Source: Mariaggregatimicrobium sp964498785 (lineage in GTDB: Bacteria; Zhuqueibacterota; Zhuqueibacteria; Thermofontimicrobiales; Thiofontviventaceae). From it: a DNA stretch of 24,022 nucleotides. The translations under genes and the position numbers were made by a program. Of this stretch, positions 7,816-16,800 are shown piece by piece. The stretch lies in contig CAZCJL010000109.1 in assembly GCA_964498785.1 (NCBI GenBank), forward strand, positions 1-24,022, given 5' to 3'. Each line of letters begins with the position of its first letter. Within the stretch, counting starts at the first letter, position 1. The notes beneath the pieces were generated by a model. The model made no database searches, was not told where the DNA came from, and was given only the letters and a program-made list of their open reading frames with translations.

Positions 7816-9353
7816 GACTCATCCTCCTCGAGCCCGGGACGGAGTCCGGGCTTCGGCCGGGCCCGGATCTGAAGGTCGAGGCCCACGCCGCCCTGGGTCG
7901 CCAGGTGGTGGCGGATGTAGGAGACGAGCTCGGCGTGGCCGAAGTTCGGGTTCACGGACAGGGCCTGGTTGAAGGCGTCGACGACGTCCGGGATCGAGTA
8001 GCTGCCGATCACCTCGTCCTGCATCAGCTCCTGAAGCCGATCCTGAGTCCGGACATTGTGCAGGTTCTGACGGACGTCCTGGCCGAGGATCGACTGGATG
8101 TTGCCTGCCTCACCCGCCTCGCCGAAAGCATCGGTCAGGGTCTCGGGTGTGGCGAAGAACTGCTGGGGAACGTCCTGCAGGGACTTGCCGATGGTCCCCG
8201 GGTCGACGTTCGTGATGATGCCGCCGGCCGCGATCTTCGTCCCGGCCGGCTCCAGCTCGTCGGCCTCGGCCATCTCGGACTGCGGCGTCTCGCCCTGCAG
8301 CTGGGTGGTGTCGGGCTTCGGCAGGATGTCGGCCGCGTCCTGGAGGTCTCCGGCCACCGGCTGACCGGTGGCCGCCTGGCTAGGGAGCTGGGTGGTCTCC
8401 CCGACCAGATTCATGGTCGTGGGCGGAGGGCTGAGCGCCGCCTGCTTCTCCTGCAGCAGTTTCATGGCCGCCAGGTGGTCGGCCGACTGCTTGAACAGGC
8501 GGTGAGCGTCGATGATCTGGGCGGCCAGCGCCTGCTCCCGGTCCGTGGCGTAGATCCGACGGGGGTGGGCGACCTTCGTGAAGTCCGCCCGCTCGCCCGA
8601 ACCCCAGCGGTCGGGCTCGGCCCGGTTGTGGCAGAGGTCCAGGAAGGCCGGCTCCACGCCGTTCACCCAGGCGATCTTCTCGACGTGGCTCCACTTCGGG
8701 GCGTCGAACTTTCGGACCTCGACGGCGATCGCGTCCAGGGTGTGGGCGCACTTCGTCCGGGCGCCGGACGCCAGGGTCCGGAGCTCCTCGATCGCGTGGC
8801 TGAGCTTGGTCAGGATCCGGGCCCGGGCGTTCGGGTCGGTGTACTGCGGGACCTGGGCCGCGGCCACCTTCTGCTGGCTCAGGCCCCAGCCCGCACGGAG
8901 GACCGCCTCGTAGTCCGGCTCCTGCCGCTTCGGGATGAACGAGCTCTTCTTGTCGAGCTGGTCCTTGATCTGGATGGCGTCCCGACCCTTCTCCGCGTCC
9001 AGCAGCGCGGTCTCCGGCCGCTCTTCCTGCGTGCCGTAGCGGCTGCCGGTGAACTGGTCGGCGTTGGTCGCGGGCTGCTGGTCGAGGGTCGACTTGACCT
9101 TCTCGCTGTCGATCAGGGGGAAGGGCTTCTCGCGGTCCTCCGGCCGGCTGTCCTGGAGGTGGGCCAGCTGGCTGGAGTTGTTGACGGCGTGCGCCACGAG
9201 CTCGACCTCGTTGTCGTTCATGCCGTGGTCCGCGGCGACCTTCGTCAGGGCGGCGTCCGGGTCGATGCCCGGGAGGTTCATCAGTCCGATGGTCTCCTCG
9301 GCCGCCTTCATCAGCTCAGCGTGCCGGGCGTCGGACAGCAGTTGCTCACTCAT
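7812..9353 (-). CDS. Unknown virion-type protein, 513 aa
   Basis: No family is recognised. The N-terminal 60 residues are helical (MSEQLLSDARHAELMKAAEE, then an ELVAHAVNNSSQLAHL stretch). A central helical segment has a few Cys and His residues without a clear metal-binding pattern (around 190-240). A flexible Pro/Gln/Thr-rich linker (about 310-370) leads to a C-terminal helical region. There is no signal peptide or membrane segment. The ATG at 9353 follows GAGGTGA and overlaps the upstream gene by 8 nt; its TGA overlaps the next GTG by 3 nt. The location between the RNA polymerase and head genes suggests a structural or virion-associated role. Confidence 0.75.
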   Translation of the reverse strand: MSEQLLSDARHAELMKAAEETIGLMNLPGIDPDAALTKVAADHGMNDNEVELVAHAVNNSSQLAHLQDSRPEDREKPFPLIDSEKVKSTLDQQPATNADQFTGSRYGTQEERPETALLDAEKGRDAIQIKDQLDKKSSFIPKRQEPDYEAVLRAGWGLSQQKVAAAQVPQYTDPNARARILTKLSHAIEELRTLASGARTKCAHTLDAIAVEVRKFDAPKWSHVEKIAWVNGVEPAFLDLCHNRAEPDRWGSGERADFTKVAHPRRIYATDREQALAAQIIDAHRLFKQSADHLAAMKLLQEKQAALSPPPTTMNLVGETTQLPSQAATGQPVAGDLQDAADILPKPDTTQLQGETPQSEMAEADELEPAGTKIAAGGIITNVDPGTIGKSLQDVPQQFFATPETLTDAFGEAGEAGNIQSILGQDVRQNLHNVRTQDRLQELMQDEVIGSYSIPDVVDAFNQALSVNPNFGHAELVSYIRHHLATQGGVGLDLQIRARPKPGLRPGLEEDES

Positions 9354-10143
9354 CGCGGGTCACCTCGCACGGGATGGCGCGCGGCTCACGGGCCGGCAGT
9401 TCCAAGTTACTCTGGTCAGTTGGGTCCGCAACGGAGATGCCGATTGCGTCCAGGAACAGGCCGGCCGCCTCGTCGAAGTTCGAGTCGCCGCCCATGCCCG
9501 ACTCCATCTCCTTGTTCGCGAGCTCGGTGAACGCCCGCAGCCAGTCCGGCGACTCGTGGCGAGCGGCGACCGTCAGGCTCAGCTCGAGGACGTTGGACCG
9601 GAGGATGTCGGCGATCACCTGGTTGAACTCGGCCTGGCTGTCGATCGAGACTCGGCCACGGACCAGCTGGACGAAGGCCGGAGCTCCCAGCAGCCAAGCC
9701 AGGCGGTGCTGAATGCCCTGGATGTCACCCGGGTGGGTCCGATACGGCATGCCGTCGAAGACCGAGGCCGCGATCCAGCCGGGGGAGTCGAGGAACGGGC
9801 GGACGGCGAAGAACAGATCGTGGTAGGCGCGGACGGTCGGCACCGAGTACAGGCCGGCGAACGTGCTGATCGCCTCGTCCGACGTCTCACGGCCGAGAAT
9901 CATGCCCTCGGTGAAATGACGGCGCTTGGGGTCCGACGTGTAGAGGTAGTGGGCGGCGTGCTCCGGCCCGAAGTCCTCGGGCGTGCCACGGTCGAGGGCC
10001 TTCTTGTACGCATAGGCGCGGCGCACCCCCTGGTCTTCAGACTGGAGGCGCGCCGCGGCCTGGGCGTTGCTGTACTGAGCCAGCTCGACTGCTCGCGTCC
10101 ACCGCCAGTCGGGCCGGTTCGGCGCGAGCAGGCGAGGCAGCAT
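9346..10143 (-). CDS. Unknown protein, 265 aa
   Basis: A soluble, mainly helical protein that I do not recognise. The N-terminus is rich in Arg and Trp (MLPRLLAPNRPDWRWTRAVE). The middle is aromatic-rich (residues about 95-135, with YHDLFFAVRPFLDSPGWIAA), and the C-terminal region is acidic. No catalytic motif is visible. The start at 10143 has an upstream GAGGTAG, and the gene sits 11 bp after the 298-aa gene and overlaps the next by 8 nt. It is evidently one unit of the same operon and may be a minor head or neck component, but nothing in the sequence decides this. Confidence 0.7.
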   Translation of the reverse strand: MLPRLLAPNRPDWRWTRAVELAQYSNAQAAARLQSEDQGVRRAYAYKKALDRGTPEDFGPEHAAHYLYTSDPKRRHFTEGMILGRETSDEAISTFAGLYSVPTVRAYHDLFFAVRPFLDSPGWIAASVFDGMPYRTHPGDIQGIQHRLAWLLGAPAFVQLVRGRVSIDSQAEFNQVIADILRSNVLELSLTVAARHESPDWLRAFTELANKEMESGMGGDSNFDEAAGLFLDAIGISVADPTDQSNLELPAREPRAIPCEVTRDE

Positions 10144-10154
10144 GGTAGGCTACC

Positions 10155-10367
10155 TCAGCCGGACTGCTGGGCCATGTCGGCGCAGGCCACCTGGTAGAAC
10201 TGCTTGTACTGCGCCTTGTTCATGCCCATGTCCTGGGCGGCCTTGGCGAAGCCCAGCTCGAACGCCTGCTCGGCGTCGAACTGATCCTGCTGGGCGAACT
10301 TCTGCATGCCCTTCTCGTCGAGCTCGGCGAGCTTGGGCAGGCGGCGGGGTGCGTTGGTGCCGGACAT
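10155..10367 (-). CDS. Possible 70-aa product from an in-frame internal start
   Basis: An ATG at 10365-10367, inside the 298-aa gene, is preceded by AAGGAG (10374-10379), the strongest consensus in this neighbourhood, with a 6-nt spacer. It would yield 70 residues beginning MSGTNAPRRLPKLAELDEKG, matching the compact C-terminal helical unit. In-frame internal starts that make a short C-terminal form are known in phage scaffold and packaging genes. The same bases also encode KKESS in the longer protein, so the site could be chance. Confidence 0.4.
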   Translation of the reverse strand: MSGTNAPRRLPKLAELDEKGMQKFAQQDQFDAEQAFELGFAKAAQDMGMNKAQYKQFYQVACADMAQQSG

Positions 10368-11051
10368 CGAAGACTCCTTCTTGAGACGGGGATTGTACTG
10401 GAGGCCGCCGGCCTGGGAAGACGCGGTCTTACCGCCCTCCTCCCAGCGCTGACCCTGCTCTTCCTTCTGCCGGTAGTACTGCTCGATGGCCTTGAGCATC
10501 TTCCGGGCGATCTCCGGGTGGTGCTTGCGCCAGGCGGCGCCCGCGCCCCGGCCCGAGCCGGTGGCCGGAGCCAGCCAGCGGGTGAGGAAGCCGGCGCCCT
10601 CACCGGAGCGCAGGCCCTTGATGAAGTCCTCGGGCTTGCCCGTCTCCTCCACGCCGACGCCGGACAGCGAGGGCCAGAGCCAGCCGGACTGCAGGATGCG
10701 GCCGAGGTGCTCGCCGCCCTTGTACCCGAAGTCCGGGTCGTCCTTCATGATCTGGACGACCTGCTTGTAGAGCTTGGGGTCCTGCTGCTTGATGATGGAC
10801 AGCGCGGTGGAGGAATCCGCACCCGAGCCGCCCGAGCCGATGTCGTCCTCGTCCCACAACGACTCGCCGATCCCCGAGTGGATGGTGCGCGGGTTCTCCG
10901 GATTTGAGGCGAAGGCCGCGGTCGGCAGGCTGATCGGGAAGTTGCCGATGCGGGTGAGGGCCTCGGGCACCTGGGCCAGGGTGCCGAGGACCGAGGCCTT
11001 CTTGGGCTGCCGGGGCCGGGTGAGCAGCCGCTGGACAGTGGTGAGACTCAT
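10155..11051 (-). CDS. Unknown protein, 298 aa, with an internal start candidate
   Basis: An unrecognised protein with three parts. A basic N-terminus (MSLTTVQRLLTRPRQPKKAS) leads into a Gly/Ser linker near residue 75. A mixed central region (about 85-200) ends in a helical, charged stretch. The last 70 residues form a compact helical unit (AFELGFAKAAQDMGMNKAQY). An ATGA overlap couples it to the 775-aa gene upstream. An AAGAAGGAG just before Met229 could start a separate 70-aa product in the same frame. No function can be assigned; a virion role is possible from context. Confidence 0.72.
   Translation of the reverse strand: MSLTTVQRLLTRPRQPKKASVLGTLAQVPEALTRIGNFPISLPTAAFASNPENPRTIHSGIGESLWDEDDIGSGGSGADSSTALSIIKQQDPKLYKQVVQIMKDDPDFGYKGGEHLGRILQSGWLWPSLSGVGVEETGKPEDFIKGLRSGEGAGFLTRWLAPATGSGRGAGAAWRKHHPEIARKMLKAIEQYYRQKEEQGQRWEEGGKTASSQAGGLQYNPRLKKESSMSGTNAPRRLPKLAELDEKGMQKFAQQDQFDAEQAFELGFAKAAQDMGMNKAQYKQFYQVACADMAQQSG
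10374..10382 (-). promoter_or_regulatory. Strong internal ribosome-binding site
   Basis: On the minus strand these bases read AAGAAGGAG, a near-perfect Shine-Dalgarno sequence six nucleotides from an in-frame ATG. It decides the proposed start of the 70-aa internal product. Confidence 0.45.
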
Positions 11052-13375
11052 CCTGCTTCCTCCATGGCCGAGATCATGCCCATGCCGTAGTGCTCAGGGT
11101 CACCGGCCAGCGTCCGCTTCTTGGCGAAGACCACGACATCGCCCAGCTGCTCGAAGACCGACTTCAGGTTGTCGACGAACTCCGACATGTCGTCCTCGCC
11201 CCACCGGTCCTCGAAGTCCTCGTAGTGCCAGTAGATGAGGAAGAGCATGCGGCCGATCCGGTCCATGCCGCTGATGATCGTCGGCAGGAACCGATCGACG
11301 AGGTCGGTCGGGCTGTGGCTCTTGATCAGGCTGCCGAGGGCCGCGGCGTCGAACACGTCCTTCTGGCCGGTCTGGGCCGCGTCCTGGACCACCTGCAGGG
11401 TGTTCGGACCGCCGTCGTCCCCGCCGCCCCCGCCGCCGAACGGCGAGAAGTAGCGGTAGAACTCCCGGTTGTCGAGCGGCGGCTGAGCCTGGTTGATGTT
11501 GTCCCACGGGACCTGGGTCCGGTGGTAGGACGAGAGGAAGCCACCGAGCGACTCGTCCTGAGCCTGCGGCAGCGCCAGCAGCTCGGCGCCGGTCTTGGAC
11601 ATCGGCCGGAACCAGCGGGTACCGACGACATGCGACGCGTCCTGATAGATCTGGCGGGCCGAGCTCTCGTCCAGCCCGTGCTTCAGCATGAGGATGCGCA
11701 GGGCACCGCCGACCGTCCGGGCGCTGTCCACCGCCTCCCCGACCTTGACCGTGAACTCGTTGTCCCGCCGCCAGACCTTCATGGCCGTGGCCTTCTTCTC
11801 GATGGCCGCGCAGACGGTGTTCGGGTCGCCGAAGTCCTGGTAGGCGAGGATCGCGTCCCAGTTCGGCGTCGAGTACACCTCGTCCCGCCACTGGTGCTCG
11901 TCCGCCTTGCCCTTGGTCACCTCCTTGAAGGAGTTGAGGTCGACCGCCCAGAACCGGCGATCGTTGATGATCAGCTGCTTCTTGGTGTAGGCGGGATCCG
12001 GGGCGCCTGTCTCGCGGACGATGATCTGCTCGACCCGCATGTTGGGGTCGGCCGGCCGGTTGGTCTTGGACTGGAACTCGTTGTCGCCGTTGCCGCCGAT
12101 CTCCAGGTCCATAAACATGTTGGTCGGGCCGTCGCCGTTGTTGCCCCGGTACTGGCTGTTCCACTTCCGGTCGCAGCCGACGGCGATGTCCACCCGGCCG
12201 CCCTGCGACTCCCTGGCCGCCATGCTGTACCGGTCGCGGATGCCGAGGACCGTCAGGCCGTCGACCCCGACCAGGCGGTCGTTGATGCAGAAGCCGGGGG
12301 TCGCCTCGCCCTTGTCGCTGACGAAGGCCACGACGTCGCCCTGCTTGCAGGAGGACGGGTCCTGGCCGTTGTCCTGGAGCCACTGGATGAGCTCCTGGCG
12401 GCTGTACTTCCGGACGACCCACACGCAGCGACGGTTGATGCAGCAGTGCTGACCGGTCTCCGTGCAGTAGACCATGACCGTGTTCTTCAGGTCGTTGCAC
12501 GGGCAGACCAGGCAGAGGGTGGTCGTGCCGTCGGCCCACAGCAGGTCGTAGAGGCCGCCGCCCGTCGGGTTCTCGACCACGTGGTGGGTCTCGGTCGGGT
12601 AGACGAAGGACCGCTCGACCTCCGGCCGACGGTCCATGACCACGGCCCCGCCGCCCAGGATCTCCTCCCGCTGCTCGTCCGTCAGGTCGGTGGTCCGCTC
12701 ATCGGTCACCGAGTTGATGATGACCACCGCCTCCTCGTCCGCCGCCTGCTTCGGCAGCTGGGGACGGGGCATGAGGTCGAGGGCCACGTACCCGAAGTCC
12801 TCGAAGGCCTCGGCGACCTTCGGGTACCGCTCGAGCACCTGGTGGAAGACCGGGCCCAGCCCCGTCTCCCGCAGCTCGTCGGTCAGGCTGAAGTCGGCGA
12901 CGGCCGCCGCCAGCTTCTCGTTCCGGCCGCCCATCATCGCCTGAACGCCGGCCTGGCTCAGCTTGAGGTTGATCGCGCCGCTGCCGCCGGGGATGACCGA
13001 CAGCCGGGTGTAGTTCGGGACGTGGACCCCCCGCTCGACCCGGGTCTCGGTGTTCGGCTCGCCCAGCTCCTGCTGCCGACGGTTGATGATGGTGTTGATC
13101 CAGTCGTCGGTCAGCGGCATGAACAGGTCGCTCTTGACCGAGTACAGGCTGTCGAGCCCTCGGATCTCGCCGTTCAGGAAGAAGACAGGGCTGTAGTAGA
13201 AGTCCTCGTCGATCTCGAAGCCGAAGATTCCGACCGCCCGCTGGCCGTCGTCCTCCTGCTTGAGCATCTGGAAGCCCACCAGGTACTCGAGCAGGGACTG
13301 AGCCTTGTCCCGCAGATGCGAGTAGGCGAGATCGGAGAACGTCTTCTCCAGCTGGGTCTCGTTGGTGTCCGGCAT
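11048..13375 (-). CDS. Unknown large virion-type protein with a cysteine cluster, 775 aa
   Basis: This long protein is not recognised with confidence. The N-terminal domain has a distinctive segment (residues about 61-100, with YSPVFFLNGEIRGLDSLY followed by LFMPLTDDWINTIINRR). In the middle, seven cysteines at 288, 291, 293, 304, 311, 312 and 317 form a dense cluster that could bind zinc or make disulfides. The C-terminal third has a Gly-rich linker (about 650-658) and then helices (ISGMDRIGRMLFLIYWHYED). Size, position and lack of enzymatic motifs suggest a structural component such as a portal-associated or ejection protein, but no portal signature is clear. The ATG at 13375 has an upstream GGAG; the stop overlaps the next gene as ATGA. 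Confidence 0.75.
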   Translation of the reverse strand: MPDTNETQLEKTFSDLAYSHLRDKAQSLLEYLVGFQMLKQEDDGQRAVGIFGFEIDEDFYYSPVFFLNGEIRGLDSLYSVKSDLFMPLTDDWINTIINRRQQELGEPNTETRVERGVHVPNYTRLSVIPGGSGAINLKLSQAGVQAMMGGRNEKLAAAVADFSLTDELRETGLGPVFHQVLERYPKVAEAFEDFGYVALDLMPRPQLPKQAADEEAVVIINSVTDERTTDLTDEQREEILGGGAVVMDRRPEVERSFVYPTETHHVVENPTGGGLYDLLWADGTTTLCLVCPCNDLKNTVMVYCTETGQHCCINRRCVWVVRKYSRQELIQWLQDNGQDPSSCKQGDVVAFVSDKGEATPGFCINDRLVGVDGLTVLGIRDRYSMAARESQGGRVDIAVGCDRKWNSQYRGNNGDGPTNMFMDLEIGGNGDNEFQSKTNRPADPNMRVEQIIVRETGAPDPAYTKKQLIINDRRFWAVDLNSFKEVTKGKADEHQWRDEVYSTPNWDAILAYQDFGDPNTVCAAIEKKATAMKVWRRDNEFTVKVGEAVDSARTVGGALRILMLKHGLDESSARQIYQDASHVVGTRWFRPMSKTGAELLALPQAQDESLGGFLSSYHRTQVPWDNINQAQPPLDNREFYRYFSPFGGGGGGDDGGPNTLQVVQDAAQTGQKDVFDAAALGSLIKSHSPTDLVDRFLPTIISGMDRIGRMLFLIYWHYEDFEDRWGEDDMSEFVDNLKSVFEQLGDVVVFAKKRTLAGDPEHYGMGMISAMEEAG

Positions 13376-13396
13376 GCCGTTTCTCCGTCAGGCAGT

Positions 13397-13867
13397 CTAC
13401 CGCTCGGCCTTGGTCGTGCCACCGCGCGACTTCCGGCGCAGGATCCCCACCCAGAAGTCGACGCCATGCTCGCTTTCCGGGTCGATGCCGTAGTCCCGCA
13501 GCAGGTTCTCGATGCCCTCGCGGTCGTCGGCGTCCAGCTTGTTGAGCCGATCCTCGAAGATCTCGTCGCCCTCGCGATCGTCCGTCATCCAGTCCCAGAC
13601 GTTGCGCTGGCCGGTGCCCGCCCGGCCCTTGAACGCAGGGACGCTGGTGTAGCCGATGGACGGGATGGGACCACCGATCGTCAGGGCCTCATCCTTGCTG
13701 CCGATCCGCAGGCCGACACTCGGGATGGGAACCGTGCCCAGCAGCCAGTCGTAGCCAGCCTCCAGGCCGATGGGGGCGGTTCCGGTCTGCCACTTCTGGC
13801 CGCCCCAGGCTACCGCCGAGTGCTTGAGCATCACCGCCTGCAGGGTTCGTGTCGCGTGTCCCATCAC
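13397..13867 (-). CDS. Unknown protein downstream of the beta' C-half
   Basis: A 156-aa protein starting at GTG 13867, or 155 aa if it starts at the adjacent ATG 13864; the two codons form GTGATG and overlap the TGA of the polymerase gene. The N-terminal half is beta-rich with short Gly/Pro repeats (GTVPIPSVGL and GPIPSIGYTSVP are related). The C-terminal half is acidic and helical, ending in a basic tail (RRKSRGGTTKAER). The overlap suggests translational coupling to the polymerase subunit. A tail-completion or head-joining protein would suit the size, but no family is recognised. Confidence 0.65.
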   Translation of the reverse strand: MMGHATRTLQAVMLKHSAVAWGGQKWQTGTAPIGLEAGYDWLLGTVPIPSVGLRIGSKDEALTIGGPIPSIGYTSVPAFKGRAGTGQRNVWDWMTDDREGDEIFEDRLNKLDADDREGIENLLRDYGIDPESEHGVDFWVGILRRKSRGGTTKAER

Positions 13868-16800
13868 TGTTCTTCCCGGGCGGACAGGGCCTCGATCAGT
13901 TCCCGAGCCACAGCAGCCGGATCAACCTCCCGGCCCTCGTAGACGTAGTCCTCGGGGACGGTGTCCGCTGCCCGGTCGATGACCTCGCCGTCCGGGCCCA
14001 CGACCCAAAAGTGGGCCGTGTGCTGCGGGTGGTCGTAGCCCGGCGGCCCCATCATCATCCGCCGGCCCTCGCCGGCCACCGCGTCCTCGAGCGCGCAGCT
14101 GACGCAGCGGCCTGCGACCTGGGCGTACTTGCCGGTCCGCTGGAGGTTGGCCCCGAACCCGGTCGGCTGGGTGATCGCCGGAAGGAAGCTGGTCGACTGC
14201 CTGTCGGACTCCAGCCCCCGGTGCAGTGACCGCTCGAAGGCCCGGGCCGTGTAGAAGCCGCCAAGCCGCGTCTTCCAGTCGGGGTCGTGGTAGACCGAGA
14301 GCAGGCCTCGAACCATGTGCGGCTCAAAGCCCGGCGGGTCATCGTGGGTGAAGATGCTCTTCACCTTCCACTTGTTCAGGTGGTCGGCGATCTTCTTCGT
14401 GACCCTGGTGCCTGGCGTGTAGTGGAGGACCGGCTCCTCAAGGTACCGGCCGACGGCGTGCTTCGGCTCGAACTCGACCGCGTCGTCCCGCGGCCGGTAG
14501 GTGGCCATGAGCCGGCCGTAGGGCACGACATCGTCGTAGATGTTCTCGCCGACGCCGTCCGGGTCCGTGACCTGGGCCCAGTTCAAGAGGCCGGCGACCA
14601 CCGACTCCAGGTTCCGGCGGTGGATGTCCACCCCGGAGTTCTCGAGCGCCTGGCGTAGCTCTCGCATGTAGACCCGGCGGGCCTCGCCCATGCCCCGCAA
14701 CCGGACCAGGTCCTGGGGGTGGGGCGTGCCGTCGGTCAGGTCGTCTCCCTGCTCGATTGCCTGGCCGGGCTTGACCGTCACCTCGAGGTCCGGGCCGGCG
14801 TAGTACTCCTTCTTCCCGATCCGGATGTAGTGGCCGCCCTGCGGCGCCTTCTCCACCGCGTCGACCCGGCCCCCCTCCTCGGCCAGCGGCCCGGCCTCCG
14901 GAAAGTGCTGGGGCGCCTGGATCAGGCGGTTGACGTACTCGAAGCCGGACTTCGAGATGCGGGTCTGGACGCCGGCCGAGTGCTTCGAGCTCAGCGCACC
15001 CTGGCTTAGCTTCTCGCCCACGGCCTGCGCGGCCGGGATGCCGATGTTGTCGCCGACCAGGTGCAGGCCCTGGCGCGTGCGACGGCCCGCGGCCCAGGCG
15101 CTGACCCCGCCGTCCTCGCTGGCCTCGGTCATCGGGCTGGCGACCAGGATCTCGTCGATCCCCGCGTCCTCCAGGTCCTGCAGGTCCTCGTCCGTCAGGA
15201 CGTGGCCGGCCTTCAGGCCCTTGGTGTCGTAGGCCAGCACCGCCCCGATGTTCGCCCGGTCCGCGGTCTCGACCGGCAGTCCGGTCGGCAGGCGGCGGGG
15301 CAGGGGCTGGCCGTGGGTCACGACCTGCCGGTGGGCGGCGTTCACCAGCTGCTTGGAGTTGCTCGACACCATGCCGTTCGCCAGCACGAACAGGTGGTCC
15401 GGGTGGTCGACCTCGATGTCATACACCCGGCAGGGGCCGGCCGGAGTCTTGTCAACAAACGCAAACATGTATCGCTCGTCGCGGACGGCGGGCCGCGCTT
15501 CCTGAAGCAGCTTCCGAAGCAGTTCACCCTTTCGGCCAGGCCACGGCAACTCGGCGATCCGTTCGACGGACTGCCGAGCACTGACCGTAAAAGTCCACAC
15601 GGGGTGATTATGGCGATACGTTACGTTCTTTTCACCGATCTGACGACTGAAACTCTGTCCCACCTTCTCATGACCGTACGCTGCCACCGGAGTCGTGTAG
15701 ACCCCGAACCGAACCTCCAGCAGCGCCTTGACCTCACGAGCCAGGCGCTCGGAAGTCACTCCGAGCCTCACTACCGGCATCGTGCCGTTGTTGGTGGACG
15801 TGACACAACCGTCCGCCTCAAGCAGGCCGCCGAGAAGAGCGGCGACACAATACTGGTTCCAATCCCAGACAGCAGCCGGAATGACCTTCTCATGCGCGTA
15901 CTTCCCAAGCATCCCTAGTTCAGAGAGGAGTTGACGCAGTGGGTCTCGGGCTCCGGGCGTCACTCGCCCGCCCTCGTCGCGCATAAACCCACTCGGCACT
16001 ATCTCTTCGAGCACCCATTCGACGTGCTCGGCGGCCCGGCTTACTTTCCGCAGACGATGGTTGACCTCCTGCCACTCGGCGTTCAGCCGACCAACCATCT
16101 GCTGATCGGCACTGGACAGCATCGTGCTGTTACCAGTGAGTCCTCCGTCACCCAACAGCAGGCCGACGGCCGTAGCCATCCAACCGACGTCAACCCCTAT
16201 CTCCCAGTACTCACGCCCGAGACTGCTAGCTGGTACGACTCCATAGCCGCGCCAGGCCTTCCCCAGCGGCAGGCGTGTCGGCTGCCGGACAGACTGCTTA
16301 CCGGCCTTGCGCATCGCGAGCATCTTGTGCTCCGAAGTCGCGGTCAGGCTGACCAGCTCGCGATTTCGCCCGGGTCGGAACCTGTACGTCGTTGCCGGCT
16401 GTTCACCATGATCGAATACTGCGGACACCCTTACCGGGGACGTGTTGCCCTCCATGTCCGCGCCGAGGACCCACTCGCCCACGGTGATGTCCCTGATCGG
16501 CTTCGCCGACCAGTCTGCCATCCTGACCAGAGTATCGCCGTGCAAACAGAGAAAACCGGCGTCCGCCGTGCTGAGCTTCACGTCGATCTGGCCCTTCCGC
16601 TGCCCGTAGCCCGCGGCGAAGTACTCGGCCGGGGTGAAGCCCTCGGCGTAGGAGTGCATGAGCGGGATGGGGATGAACCGGTCCTGCTGGTCGGTGGCCA
16701 GGAGGTCGGCGCCCTTCAGGCTGGCGAGCGAGCCTTTCTTGCCGCGGGCCCCGGAATCCACCTGGATGGCGAACGGGCTCTTGCGATCTCGGCTCTCCTG

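Noticed and set aside
11090..13942. A 950-codon open frame on the plus strand
   Set aside because: It is antisense to the 775-aa gene and the end of beta', has Leu/Val/Asp/Arg-rich shadow composition, and lacks motifs. High-GC coding DNA commonly opens the opposite strand.
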